From NCBI GenBank assembly GCA_963774195.1, contig CAVZDY010000003.1, positions 1,735,069 to 1,799,068 of the forward strand: DNA of 64,000 nucleotides, read 5' to 3'. The notes under the pieces are model-generated. The model searched no databases and was not told where the DNA came from. It saw only the letters and a list, made by a program, of their open reading frames with translations. A program made the translations under genes and the position numbers. Every line of letters starts with the position of its first letter. Within the stretch, counting starts at the first letter, position 1. Below are positions 52,778 to 61,269 of this stretch, in pieces. Source of the DNA: Roseiarcus sp963774195 (GTDB lineage: Bacteria > Pseudomonadota > Alphaproteobacteria > Rhizobiales > Beijerinckiaceae).

Positions 52778-53557
52778 ATGGGAGAGCTTGCGCAGAAGGT
52801 GGCGATCATCACCGGGGGTGGCAACGGGATCGGTCGCGGGATCGCGACGGTGATGGCGCGTGAAGGCGCGACTGTGATCTGCACGGATATCGTGCGCGGC
52901 AACGCCGAGGACACAGCGGCCGCCATCAGGGCCGCGGGCGGACAGGCCGCCGCGGTTCAGCAGGACGTGACCAACTGGCGGTCCTGCCAAGAGGTTGCCG
53001 CCAAGGTGATCGCCGATCACGGCCGCATCGACATCCTCGTGACGAACGCCGGCGTGTCGAAGTCCATCCCCATTACGGAACTGGACGAGGCGGAATGGGA
53101 CCGGGTCAACAACGTCAACATCAAGGGCGTATTCTTCTCATGCAAATCGGTCATCCCGCACATGATCGAGCGGAAATACGGTAAGATCGTCACCATCTCG
53201 TCGATGGTCGGCAAGGAAGCAATTCCGCTCTTTGCTCATTACTGCGCCTCGAAGTTCGCGGTGATCGGACTCACCCAATCGCTGGCCAAGGAACTGGCCC
53301 CGCACAACATCAACGTGAATGCCGTGTGCCCCGGCGTCGTGCGCACGCCGCTCTGGGAGCCGCTGCTCAAGCAGCTGTCGGCCAACAAGGGAATCTCCGA
53401 GGATGAAGCCTGGGGAGAGTTCGTGGGCGGCATTCCCTTTGCTCGTCCGCAGCAGCCCGAAGACATCGGCGAGGCTGTCGCTTTCCTGGCCTCGGACCGC
53501 GCAAGGAACATCACCGCTGAGTTGGCGAATGTCTCCGGCGGGCAATTCAACTGGTAA
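52778..53557 (+). CDS. Short-chain dehydrogenase/reductase
   Basis: A 259-residue classical SDR. It has the cofactor loop TGGGNGIGRGIA (about residues 14-25), Asp in CTDIV favouring NAD, VTNAGVS, the catalytic Tyr-x3-Lys in HYCASKFA (residues about 157-161), and the Ser in TISSMVG. The C-terminal LANVSGGQFNW is typical of sorbitol/butanediol-type SDRs. It lies 63 bases after the zinc dehydrogenase with its own GAAAGGAGAAGG site, so the two likely act on the same substrate family. Confidence 0.93.
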   Translation: MGELAQKVAIITGGGNGIGRGIATVMAREGATVICTDIVRGNAEDTAAAIRAAGGQAAAVQQDVTNWRSCQEVAAKVIADHGRIDILVTNAGVSKSIPITELDEAEWDRVNNVNIKGVFFSCKSVIPHMIERKYGKIVTISSMVGKEAIPLFAHYCASKFAVIGLTQSLAKELAPHNINVNAVCPGVVRTPLWEPLLKQLSANKGISEDEAWGEFVGGIPFARPQQPEDIGEAVAFLASDRARNITAELANVSGGQFNW

Positions 53558-53586
53558 GACTGCCAACGTACGAAGGGCAAACAGAA

Positions 53587-53718
53587 ATGACTGAGCAACT
53601 GACCGTCGTTGCGCATCTGCGCGCCCTGCATGGGCAGATCGAGGAAACCAAGGCGTTCCTCTTGAGCCTCGTCGAGCCTACCCGCGCCGAGCCGGGCTGC
53701 GTCGCTCTGGCGCCCTGA
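53587..53718 (+). pseudogene. Antibiotic biosynthesis monooxygenase-like protein, 3' truncated
   Basis: A 43-residue frame starting MTEQLTVVAHLRALHGQIEE and ending EPTRAEPGCVALAP. This is the first half of an ABM-domain quinol monooxygenase-like protein (about 100 residues in full): beta1, helix 1 and the EPGC turn are present. After GC the family sequence stops abruptly and unrelated DNA follows. It is 29 bases downstream of the SDR gene, where such small proteins often complete dehydrogenase operons. Confidence 0.75.
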
Positions 53719-54072
53719 GCACGACGCTGGCGCCGCGTCCGGCGGCAGGGCCATCCCTTGAATTGCTCCACGTCTTGAGCTTGCGCGGAAAATGAGAGTG
53801 CGCTGTCGCCGCGTCGTGGCGGCGGCAACGTCAATACGCGTCTCCTGGCAGCGCACGAGGCGAACGTTCAACGACTCGTTCGTCAGCAAACTGTCTCGGC
53901 GCCAAGACTTAGAGACCGCTCGCGCGAGGCGACGGACGACGGAAGTTTGCGAAAGGCAAGCGCGACTCTGCTTAGCCTCTGAGCGTGTCCTCAAGGACGG
54001 CGGCGCGTGACCGGCGCGTTCACCTTCGAAAGCCTGCCTCAAAAGAGGACGATGGGAAAGGAACGTACGACT
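53719..54072. other. Gene-free junction DNA
   Basis: I see no gene in this stretch of about 350 bases between the truncated monooxygenase and the ketopantoate reductase-like gene. Base composition drops slightly towards the right. It probably marks an old deletion or recombination junction, since the family sequence to its left ends abruptly. Confidence 0.4.
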
Positions 54073-54783
54073 ATGACGACAGACTACAAGCCCAGAATCG
54101 CGGTTCTAGGCGCCGGTGCGCAAGGCGCGTCGGCTGGAGCTGATTTCGCTCAGGCCGGCTACGACGTTACTTTTATCGAGCAGTGGCCAGATCACGTCGA
54201 GGCCATCCGTAAGAACGGAATCACGGTCAATTTTCCACAGCGGACAATCAACGTAAAAGTGCCTGCCTTGCATCTGTGCCAGGTGGCAGAGGTCAAAGGG
54301 AAGTTCGACCTCGTTTTCGTTGTAATGAAGGCCTACGACACCAAATGGGCTTGTCAGCTCATTGAGCCTTCCCTTGCGACCGACGGGTTGGTGGTAGGAC
54401 TACAGAATGGTATGACGCATATCGATATCACGTCGGTCGTCGGGCAAGAGCGCTGTATCGGCGGCGTCATCGAGATGGCGTCAAATATGTGGACGCCCGG
54501 TGTCACTAATCGAGAGAACGATCATGACACCGCGTGGTTTGCGCTGGGTGCGCTAACGGCCGCGACGCAAAAGCGGGTTGAGGACGTAGCCACGGTGCTT
54601 CGGACAACCGGTCGTGTCGAAGTTACGAACGACATCAAATCCGCAAAGTGGATGAAGCTGGTTGTGAACGCGGCAGAACTCATCCCTTCCGCCATCCTCA
54701 ATCTCCCGCTGGCGGAGGCCGTCCGCTACCCGGGTATGCTCGAGGTGATGCGGGGCGCCGGGTACGAGGCCATGCGAGCGTAA
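54073..54783 (+). pseudogene. Ketopantoate reductase-like gene, cut by an IS66 end
   Basis: A PanE/ApbA-family NADP-dependent reductase. The Rossmann domain is complete: RIAVLGAGAQGASAGADFAQAGYDV (residues about 8-32), VVMKAYDT and GLQNGMTH. The C-terminal domain begins (NDIKSAKWMKLVVNAAELIP, with the conserved Lys) but ends after 236 residues instead of about 310-330. Its TAA stop lies within GTAAGC at 54780-54785, the first bases of an IS66-type end, so the stop codon was supplied by the insertion. Base composition is lower in GC than the neighbours. The missing 3' part is not seen elsewhere in the window. Confidence 0.82.
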
Positions 54784-55161
54784 GCCTCCGCCGAAGGCCG
54801 CCTATGCAACGGGAGCTTATGAGCGATAGTGCGCGAGGAGCGGCACGAGGATAGTGCCCATCAACGATAATGGGCACTATCGATGAAGTCGGAGCTGGTT
54901 GATCAAGCCCTGAACCCGCGAGGAGCACGGCGGCGACGGGTTTGGACGGCGCATGAGAAGCGCGAGATCGTGGCGGAAAGCTTGGGGCCCGGCGCTTCGA
55001 TGGCCGAGGTCGCCCGTCGACATGGCGTGAACGCGAACTTGGTTTTTACGTGGCGTCGTCAGGCGAGAAGCGAGCCGGATTCGCAGCGCGCGGCTCCGGT
55101 CGAGCTTGTCCCGGTCGCGATCGCGCCGGAAGCCGGGGCCACGGCGGGCCGCATGGAGATC
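54780..55161 (+). mobile_element. IS66 element number 1, left-end fragment
   Basis: Begins with GTAAGCCTCCGCCGAAGG, an IS66-type terminus, directly inside the ketopantoate reductase-like gene, and runs to 55161 where a second IS66 element starts. It contains the leader hairpin and most of a tnpA gene. The right end is not present in the window. Confidence 0.7.
54850..54881 (+). promoter_or_regulatory. Long hairpin directly before IS66 tnpA
   Basis: GATAGTGCCCAT (54850-54861) and ATGGGCACTATC (54870-54881) are perfect 12-base inverted arms around an eight-base loop. The second arm ends one base before the tnpA ATG at 54883. In an incoming transcript this would hide the translation start, a known way for insertion sequences to limit expression from outside promoters. 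Confidence 0.65.
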
Positions 55162-55224
55162 GTAAGCGGCACGAGGATACCCTTGCCTAGCGCGGGGCCA
55201 GTCAGAGTTATTTGCCGCGGCTGA
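54883..55224 (+). pseudogene. tnpA: IS66 accessory gene tnpA, interrupted
   Basis: The helix-turn-helix TnpA of IS66 elements: RRRVWTAHEKREIVAESLGPGASMAEVARRHGV, then NLVFTWRRQAR. The native frame runs to GRMEI at 55161; the next bases are the GTAAGCGG end of the second IS66 element, which adds about 20 foreign residues before a stop at 55222-55224. It is therefore a truncated copy. Confidence 0.82.
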
Positions 55225-55861
55225 ATCGGGTCGGCATCCAGAACTGGCGCATGGCTTCGACAACGGAGGGGATGTCCCGCGACGCGTTGCGAGCGAGGAG
55301 CGGTGTGGCGAGAGGGCCCCGTCGGGTTTTGAGAACCGGGCGGCCGGAGGGGTCGACGCAATGGGATAAGATTGGCGTCAGCAGGGCGTGTTCGATCGTG
55401 TTCGGGTTCATCAATCGCGACCAGGCGAGGAGCCGCAGTTTCATGATGGCGTAGAACCCTATGCACCAAGGTCGCGGATCAACCTCGCCCTCGGGCCCGC
55501 TCAGGAATAGCGGTTGGAAGCTTTCGGGCTTGGTGGAGAGGGTGTTGCTGATCGCGTTGTGCCGCATGAGCGTGGCGGCGATCGCGGAGAACTCTTCGGT
55601 GTCGTGATTGAAGGCGTCCGGATCGACGCCGAGCAGCGGACAAACCCATTCCTCGGGGTTCATCGAGACCGGCCCCGCGACGACGGCTGTAACAGAGCCG
55701 TCGAGCATCGAAAGCGACGTCGCCTGGGGATGACGAAGCAGTGTCGACTTGGCGCGTTCGCTCATCCAAAGACCGAGCCGCTCGAACGACATGGCGTAGT
55801 CCGCCATCGTCTTGGCGGGCGCGGTCGCTTTTTGTGGTTTACGCCTCTTGCCCGCTGTCAT
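55208..55861 (-). CDS. UPF0149/YecA-like passenger protein of IS66
   Basis: A 217-residue helical protein starting MTAGKRRKPQKATAPAKTMADY at 55861, overlapping the tnpC stop by ATGA. It contains the UPF0149-type segments LDGSVTAVVAGPVSMNPEEWVCPLLG and PWCIGFYAIMKLR. Such genes recur as a fourth gene in rhizobial IS66 elements. Their role in transposition is unknown. The zinc-binding SEC-C tail of some YecA proteins is absent. Confidence 0.85.
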   Translation of the reverse strand: MTAGKRRKPQKATAPAKTMADYAMSFERLGLWMSERAKSTLLRHPQATSLSMLDGSVTAVVAGPVSMNPEEWVCPLLGVDPDAFNHDTEEFSAIAATLMRHNAISNTLSTKPESFQPLFLSGPEGEVDPRPWCIGFYAIMKLRLLAWSRLMNPNTIEHALLTPILSHCVDPSGRPVLKTRRGPLATPLLARNASRDIPSVVEAMRQFWMPTRFSRGK

Positions 55862-57417
55862 GCCGCAGCCTTCTCGGCCTCGCGCGCGGACTTCCAATTC
55901 CAAACGAGGAGTTCCTGGAGTTGGTTGTTTTTCGTCGCGCCGGACACCATCCGTTCGAGGACGTCGGTTAGATAGATCTCGGGATCGACGGCGTGCAGTT
56001 TGGCTGTGTTCAGAAGCGAAGCGAGGATCGCCCAGGTCTCTCCACCGCCTTCGTCGCCGCAGAACAGGCTGTTCTTCTTCCCGATGCTGACCGGGCGGAT
56101 CGAACGCTCGACGATATTCGTGTCGGGCTCCAGCCGCCCGTCATCAAGGAACAACGTCAGACCCGCCCATCGCTCAAGGGCGTAATCGATCGCCCCGATC
56201 AGAGTCGAATGCTGGGATATGCCGTCCTTCGTCGCTTCGAGCCGCGCCTTCAGAGCGTCCATCAGCGGCTTCGTCTCGGCCTGCCGGGCCGCGCGGCGTT
56301 GGTCGGCGTCAAGACCCCGGATCCGATCCTCGACCGCGTAAACCGCCGCAATGCGCTCAATAACCTCCTTGGCGAAGGGCGAGTTCGTCGTCTTGTGGAC
56401 CTTGACGAAGTTCCTGCGCGCATGAACGAGACAAAACGCCAGACGGATCTTCCCCGACGTCTTCTTGTCGCCCGCCAGCGAGGCGTAGGCGGCATAACCG
56501 TCGACTTGCAGCACCCCCTCGAACCCGGTCAGTTGCGTGAGGATCTCCTTCTTGCCCCGACCGCCCGCGAAGACATAGGCGACCGCCGGAGGCGCGGGCC
56601 CTTTCCAGGATCGGTCGTCCGTCGCATGCGCCCAGAACTGGCAGGTCTTCGTTCGACCTCGTCCAGGGTCCAGAACCCGCACCGGCGTTTCGTCGCAGAA
56701 CAGGCGAGGATGGTTATGCATCGCCGCAAGCTGCAACGCATAGAGGCCCTTCACCGTCCATGCCGCTTGTTTCATCCAACGCGCCAGCGTCTGACGGTCG
56801 ATGTTGAGGCCATGGCCGACGAGGATCTGCGCCTGGCGATAAAGCGTCGAGCCCCAGGCGAACTTCGATGCGGCTATCCATGCGACCAGCGCGGTCGAGG
56901 CCATACCGCCCTCGATCAGACGCGGGCGCGCTTTTGCCTGAACCACCGTGCCCTCGCAGGCGCGGCACGCGTATTTGGGACGAATGAACCGAACAACCCG
57001 CAAGATCGCGGGCACCTTATCCAGCACCTCGCTGACATCCTCGCCAATGCGGTGCAGCGCTCCCGCGCAACAAGGGCACGCCGTCGTCTCCGGCTCGATC
57101 GTGACCTCGTGGCGCGGCAGATGTCCGGGCAAGGCGCCGATGTTGCGGTTGCGCTTGTGCGCCGATCCCCGGGCGGCCTTGTCGTTGTGATCATCGTTGG
57201 CGGGCGCAGGTGGGGCGGCATCCCTCTCCGGATCGCCGAGGCTCAGCGACAATTGTTCCGCAATGACGACCGCGCTCTTTTCCGACCGCGCCCCGAATAT
57301 CATCGCCTTCAGTGTCGTGATCGTCGCCTGCAAGGCCTCGATTTTGCCTTCGGAGGCGAGGACCATCTCGATCAATCGATCAGGGTCGCGAGGGAGGTTT
57401 TCGGGGCGAAGCGCCAT
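55858..57417 (-). CDS. tnpC: IS66 family transposase TnpC
   Basis: The main DDE transposase of the element, 519 residues. The N-terminal region has a coiled coil (SEGKIEALQATITTLKAMIFG) and the zinc-finger-like CPCCAGAL...YACRAC; the catalytic core includes FCDETPVRVLD, LQVDGYAAYASLAG and FLDDGRLEPDTNIVERSIRP, with the DDE acids, and the C-terminal IS66 domain ends the protein. It appears intact, so the element may be active. Confidence 0.95.
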   Translation of the reverse strand: MALRPENLPRDPDRLIEMVLASEGKIEALQATITTLKAMIFGARSEKSAVVIAEQLSLSLGDPERDAAPPAPANDDHNDKAARGSAHKRNRNIGALPGHLPRHEVTIEPETTACPCCAGALHRIGEDVSEVLDKVPAILRVVRFIRPKYACRACEGTVVQAKARPRLIEGGMASTALVAWIAASKFAWGSTLYRQAQILVGHGLNIDRQTLARWMKQAAWTVKGLYALQLAAMHNHPRLFCDETPVRVLDPGRGRTKTCQFWAHATDDRSWKGPAPPAVAYVFAGGRGKKEILTQLTGFEGVLQVDGYAAYASLAGDKKTSGKIRLAFCLVHARRNFVKVHKTTNSPFAKEVIERIAAVYAVEDRIRGLDADQRRAARQAETKPLMDALKARLEATKDGISQHSTLIGAIDYALERWAGLTLFLDDGRLEPDTNIVERSIRPVSIGKKNSLFCGDEGGGETWAILASLLNTAKLHAVDPEIYLTDVLERMVSGATKNNQLQELLVWNWKSAREAEKAAA

Positions 57418-57467
57418 GTCCTAAAATTAACAGAATTAACTCGGAATCGCCAGCAAAATCAGGCGTC

Positions 57468-57821
57468 TCAGGCGACCTTGCTCGGCCTTTTCACCGCCTC
57501 CCGCGCGACCCGCGTCCAATCCAAACCCGCCAGCAGAACCGACAACTGCGTCGCCGTCAGCAACACTGCGCCGTCTTGCGCCGGCGGAAACGTGAATCCG
57601 CCTGCCTCGAGCCATTTCGTTATCAGCACCATACCGGTTCCGTCCCAGACGACCATCTTGAGCCGGTCTTTCCGTTTCGACCTGAAGACAAAAACGTCGC
57701 CGCAGTATGGATCGGCGTCCAACGCCTGCGCGACCATCGCAACGAGACCGTGCACGCCCCGGCGGAAGTCGATCGGCCGCGTCGCCAACAAGACCCGCAA
57801 CTCGCCGCGCAAGCCGATCAT
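57468..57821 (-). CDS. tnpB: IS66 accessory protein TnpB
   Basis: The IS66 Orf2 protein, 117 residues: LLATRPIDFRRGVHGLVAMV, then CGDVFVFRSKRKDRLKMVVWDGTG. All three Tnp proteins are needed for IS66 transposition. Its start overlaps the tnpA stop by ATGA, and it is 50 bases before tnpC. Confidence 0.95.
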   Translation of the reverse strand: MIGLRGELRVLLATRPIDFRRGVHGLVAMVAQALDADPYCGDVFVFRSKRKDRLKMVVWDGTGMVLITKWLEAGGFTFPPAQDGAVLLTATQLSVLLAGLDWTRVAREAVKRPSKVA

Positions 57822-58273
57822 GGCGCTCCGCGCAGCGCGGCCAGCACGATCGACAGTGTCTTGGAATCCGCTCCACTCGGAACGCGCACAAGCGCGCCCG
57901 AGGTCTCGATCTCAATCATCCTCTCAGGCGGCGATCGGCTTTCCTTCGCCGTCGTGGCGCCGCTCCGCTGACAACGTCTCTCGTCGGCAATCGCAATCGG
58001 AATGAATGTCGGCGTGTCCGCCGTCGCCTCTTCGCTCGCCAGAGCCCGAGCTTGTTTGCGCCAACAATGCAGCAGTCCGCCGCTCACGCCATGCCGGCGA
58101 GCGACCGCCGAAATGTTGGCGCCCGGAGCGAAACTCTCCGTCAGTATCCGAGCCCGCTCCTCCTCGCTCCATCGCCGACGACGGCTCGTTCCGCTGATCA
58201 ACTCGATGCGACGGTAGCCTTCGTCACCCTTGCGACTGTCCTGATGAGTGTCATCATGAGTGTCATCTTGCAC
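57818..58273 (-). CDS. tnpA: IS66 accessory protein TnpA
   Basis: The IS66 Orf1 protein, 151 residues, with the IS3/IS66-type helix-turn-helix RRRWSEEERARILTESFAPGANISAVARRHGVSGGLLHCWRKQAR. It is complete and only distantly like the tnpA of the first element at 54883, so the two IS66 elements are different types. First gene of the element's operon. Confidence 0.93.
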   Translation of the reverse strand: MQDDTHDDTHQDSRKGDEGYRRIELISGTSRRRRWSEEERARILTESFAPGANISAVARRHGVSGGLLHCWRKQARALASEEATADTPTFIPIAIADERRCQRSGATTAKESRSPPERMIEIETSGALVRVPSGADSKTLSIVLAALRGAP

Positions 58274-58357
58274 GGCGAGCCTCGGCGCGATCCAGGTCCG
58301 CCAAAAAGCCTATCGATTGCCCCGCAAATTGGTAGGTGGCGCCGCCATACCGCTTAC

Positions 58358-58787
58358 GGCCGATCAGCGTTATGAGAACGCCTATCTGTTCGGCGCGATC
58401 TGCCCTGCTCGCGGCGAGGGGGCGGCGCTGGCGCTGCCCTTCGCCGACACGGAGATGATGCAGCTCCATGTCGACGAGATCGCAACCAAGGTCGCTATCG
58501 GCGCGCAGGCCGTTCTCCTCTTCGACCGCGCCGGCTGGCACACGACGCCCGAGCTGAGAATGCCCGCCAACGTCACGCCGATTTGGCTGCCTTCCCGCTC
58601 GCCAGAGCTGAACCCGGTCGAGAACGTCTGGCAATACCTGCGCCAGAATTGGCTCTCCAACCGCGTCTTCGAGACTTACGACGACATCATCGACGCCGCC
58701 TGCGACGCCTGGAATAGGCTCACCGCGCAACCCGCGCTCATCACCTCAATCGGCATGCGAGATTGGGCCCACGTCGGTCACAGTTAA
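58358..58787 (+). pseudogene. IS630 family transposase, C-terminal remnant
   Basis: The last 142 residues of an IS630 DDE transposase, starting abruptly at the IS66 boundary with DQRYENAYLFGAICP. The second and third catalytic acids are visible: LLFDRAGWHTTP and LPSRSPELNPVENVWQYLRQN. The N-terminal half, including the helix-turn-helix and first Asp, is missing. Confidence 0.88.
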
Positions 58788-58820
58788 AGGCCTTTGGTAT
58801 AACCAGGAACATCGGGGCCC

Positions 58821-59150
58821 CGTTTCGATCAGCATTCACACCCCGACGCTGCCGGAGCGCACCAAGGTCGCGGCGACGCCGCTCGTCGTCCCGGTCGAAT
58901 TCTCGTTGCACGCCTCCAAGCCGCGCGGGATCGCTTTCAGCGAGGGGGGCGAGCCGCGCTTCTCCGGCGTCACCCTGACCGCCGCGGGCGGCCCGGCGGC
59001 GCTCCGAACAGCGAAGACCCAGCCGGGCGATCCGACCGTCCTGATCGTGCCGATCGCCAAACCCCTGGCGCCGGCACGGTGCGCTGGCACGCCGTCTCGG
59101 TGGACACGCACCACACCCGAGGCGGTTTCGAATTTACGGTGAAACCTTGA
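58821..59150 (+). pseudogene. CopC-like copper resistance protein, decayed
   Basis: From about 58906 the frame encodes IAFSEGGEPRFSGVTLTAAGG and VLIVPIAKPLAP, the middle of a CopC domain. After LAP the frame shifts by one base and continues as GTVRWHAVSVDTHHTRGGF to a TGA at 59148, the normal C-terminus. The N-terminal copper ligand and signal peptide are missing; the preceding PVSISIHTPTLPERTKVAA is from something I cannot identify. No functional protein is expected. Confidence 0.7.
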
Positions 59151-59201
59151 GAGCCGGGCTCCCGGGCCATCCGCGTCATCACATTCGAACGAGCTTGCGC
59201 T

Positions 59202-59462
59202 TTGGTAGTCGCGTTCGCGCTGACAACGTTCGCCTTCTCCCCCCTCGCCCAGGAGATCAAGGCCGGCGACCTGACGATCGAAAGTCCTTGGGCGGGCCCC
59301 CCCGAGGGCGCCGACGTCGGCGCCGGCTATCTGGAGATCCGCAACGCCGGCGCCGCTGCCGACCGGCTGACTGGCGGCTCGCCCGATTTCGCCAACGTGG
59401 AGGTCAAGTTGGATTGTAGTCTGCGGACAATGCGCCAAGATCAATGGCTTGTTCGGTTGTAA
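59202..59462 (+). pseudogene. Copper chaperone PCuAC, 3' truncated
   Basis: A signal-peptide-like start (VVAFALTTFAFSPLAQ) is followed by IKAGDLTIESPWAGPPEGADVGAGYLEIRNAG, the first strands of a PCuAC (DUF461) copper chaperone. The match ends at FANVEV (about 59405), before the Met/His copper site, and 18 unrelated residues follow. It lies beside the CopC remnant, consistent with a lost copC-pcuC cluster. Confidence 0.75.
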
Positions 59463-59474
59463 CCAAAAAGCTCG

Positions 59475-61034
59475 CTACTTCGGGGGATCTCCCGGCGGGT
59501 TCAAAGGTCCCGCATTCGGATGGGCAAGATATTTCGCCGCGGCGGCCACCGCGGGCTCAGGCTTCGGGATATCCGGCAGGTTCGCGTTCGCAGGCCAGCC
59601 GCCGCCGAGCGCCCGGAAGAGCCCGACGAGCGCCTCTCCCTCCGCCTGTCGCGCCGCTACCTGGCTTTCCTCGAGGCCGTATTCCTGCCGCTCGGCGTCG
59701 AGCACGTTCAGATAGTCCGTCAGGCCGCGGTCGTAGCGCTCGGTTGCGATCCGCGTCGCATCGTGCGCCGCGGTCAAAGCACGATCGAGGTCCGCCAGAC
59801 GCTCCTGCTGTGCATGAAAAAACGCGTTGGCGTCGTCGACCTGGCGGACCGCCTGTACGATCGCCTCGCGGTAGGTGACGAGCAAGGCTTGCGTCCGGAA
59901 ATCGGCCACTTTGACTTGCGCGTCCAATGCGCCGAAGTCGAGGAACGGGGCGTTCAACCCCGGACCGATCGACCAGATCGCGGTGAAGGGCGCCGACGTC
60001 GACGAAGTCCTCGGACCGCCTTGGCCGCCGACAACACCGGTCAGGACGACGTCGGGAAACAAATTGGCGATCGCGGCGCCGATATCGGCGTTTGCGGCCG
60101 CCAGCTGCCGCTCTGCCTGCTGGATGTCCGGGCGGCGGCGCAGCAGGTCGGCGGGGATGCCGACGGGCGCACGCTGAGGCAAGACGGGGACGGGTCCTCC
60201 GCTCGGCAATTCCTTCGCCAGCGTCTCGGGATATTCGCCCAACAGGACCGCGATCGCGTTCCGGCTGGCCTCAATCCGCGCACGGAGCGGCCCTTGCTCT
60301 GCTTCCAGGCTCCCCAACTCCCGTTGCGCCAATCTTACATCGAGTTCATTGGTCAGCCCGCGGTCCAGCCGCAGTTGCGCGAGGTTGAGCGCCGTCCGCG
60401 CCGCCGCGATGTTCTGGGTGAGAACCAACAGCTCCTGTTGCTGGGCGCGCATATCGAGATAGGCCCGCGCCACATCGGCGGCGACCGTCACGTAAATCCA
60501 GTCGCGGGCGGCCTTGAGCGCTTCGGCTTCATCGGCCGCCGCCTCCACCTGGCGCTTCACCTTGCCGAACAGATCGAGATCCCAACCGGCGACGAAACCT
60601 CCCGCCTCATCGATCGCACTCAAATTCGCGCCGTTTTCGGCGGACCGGAACTCGGGCGTCGCACGCCCCCTGGTCTCGTCCGAACCCGTGCCTGCCCCGG
60701 CTCCAGACGAAACCGTCACATCCGGCAGCGCGGCGCCCGCGGTGACGATGATCTCCTCTCGCGCCGCCTGGATGCGGGTGAGCGCGATTGCGAGGTCGAA
60801 ATTGGAGGTGAGCGCCCGATCGACAAGCGAATCAAGCTCCTTGTCGCGCAGGCTGCGCCACCATTGCCGAAGATCGACCTCGGTCCGCCGCGAAGCATGG
60901 CTCAATCCCACAGGCGCCTCGCCCACAAACGCGGCCGGCGTCCGTACGTTGGGTTTGAAATAGTCGGGCCCCACCGCGCAACCCGACAATACGGCGAGCG
61001 TTGTCAGCGCCGCGCACGACCTTGACGACTTCAT
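59475..61034 (-). CDS. RND efflux outer-membrane lipoprotein (NodT/OprM family)
   Basis: A 519-residue outer-membrane channel of tripartite efflux systems. It has a lipoprotein signal (LTTLAVLSGC, lipid-anchored Cys about residue 19), VGPDYFKPN, then the two OEP repeats with AGWDLDLFGKVKRQVEAAADEAEA, RRPDIQQAERQLAAANADIG and DYLNVLDAERQEYGLEESQV. It appears intact. The adaptor gene lies 235 bases upstream, but the RND pump gene that normally sits between them is absent. Confidence 0.93.
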   Translation of the reverse strand: MKSSRSCAALTTLAVLSGCAVGPDYFKPNVRTPAAFVGEAPVGLSHASRRTEVDLRQWWRSLRDKELDSLVDRALTSNFDLAIALTRIQAAREEIIVTAGAALPDVTVSSGAGAGTGSDETRGRATPEFRSAENGANLSAIDEAGGFVAGWDLDLFGKVKRQVEAAADEAEALKAARDWIYVTVAADVARAYLDMRAQQQELLVLTQNIAAARTALNLAQLRLDRGLTNELDVRLAQRELGSLEAEQGPLRARIEASRNAIAVLLGEYPETLAKELPSGGPVPVLPQRAPVGIPADLLRRRPDIQQAERQLAAANADIGAAIANLFPDVVLTGVVGGQGGPRTSSTSAPFTAIWSIGPGLNAPFLDFGALDAQVKVADFRTQALLVTYREAIVQAVRQVDDANAFFHAQQERLADLDRALTAAHDATRIATERYDRGLTDYLNVLDAERQEYGLEESQVAARQAEGEALVGLFRALGGGWPANANLPDIPKPEPAVAAAAKYLAHPNAGPLNPPGDPPK

Positions 61035-61269
61035 GTAGCGAATCCCTGCCCCCGAATACCTCGACTGTTGCGGCTATTTTAGTAAAGCGGAAGTGGCTGC
61101 GAGGTTCTTTCCACTTGAACTTGGCCGTCGACCGATCCGGCTCGTCAGACTAGGCGCGGCGCGATTCGCCGGGGCTGAGCCCCGAACCCAACGCAACATC
61201 CAGAAATCTGGGAACGTCACCGCGACGTTTGCATCGACCAGCCGACCTGCCTGCCGCTCAAGCGGAGCA

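Larger units (their letters stand above)
55162..58357 (-). mobile_element. Complete IS66-family element with UPF0149 passenger
   Basis: Bounded by inverted ends GTAAGCGGCACG (55162, plus strand) and GTAAGCGGTATG (58357, minus strand). It contains tnpA, tnpB, tnpC and a UPF0149 gene in one minus-strand set. The eight bases outside each end differ (TGGAGATC left, GGCCGATC right), so there is no target duplication; the flanks come from two different elements, IS66 number 1 and an IS630. A deletion or recombination after insertion is implied. Confidence 0.85.

Noticed and set aside
51272..53020. 582-codon minus-strand frame
   Set aside because: Antisense to the zinc dehydrogenase and SDR, both with intact motifs.
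55993..58005. 670-codon plus-strand frame
   Set aside because: Antisense to IS66 tnpC and tnpB.
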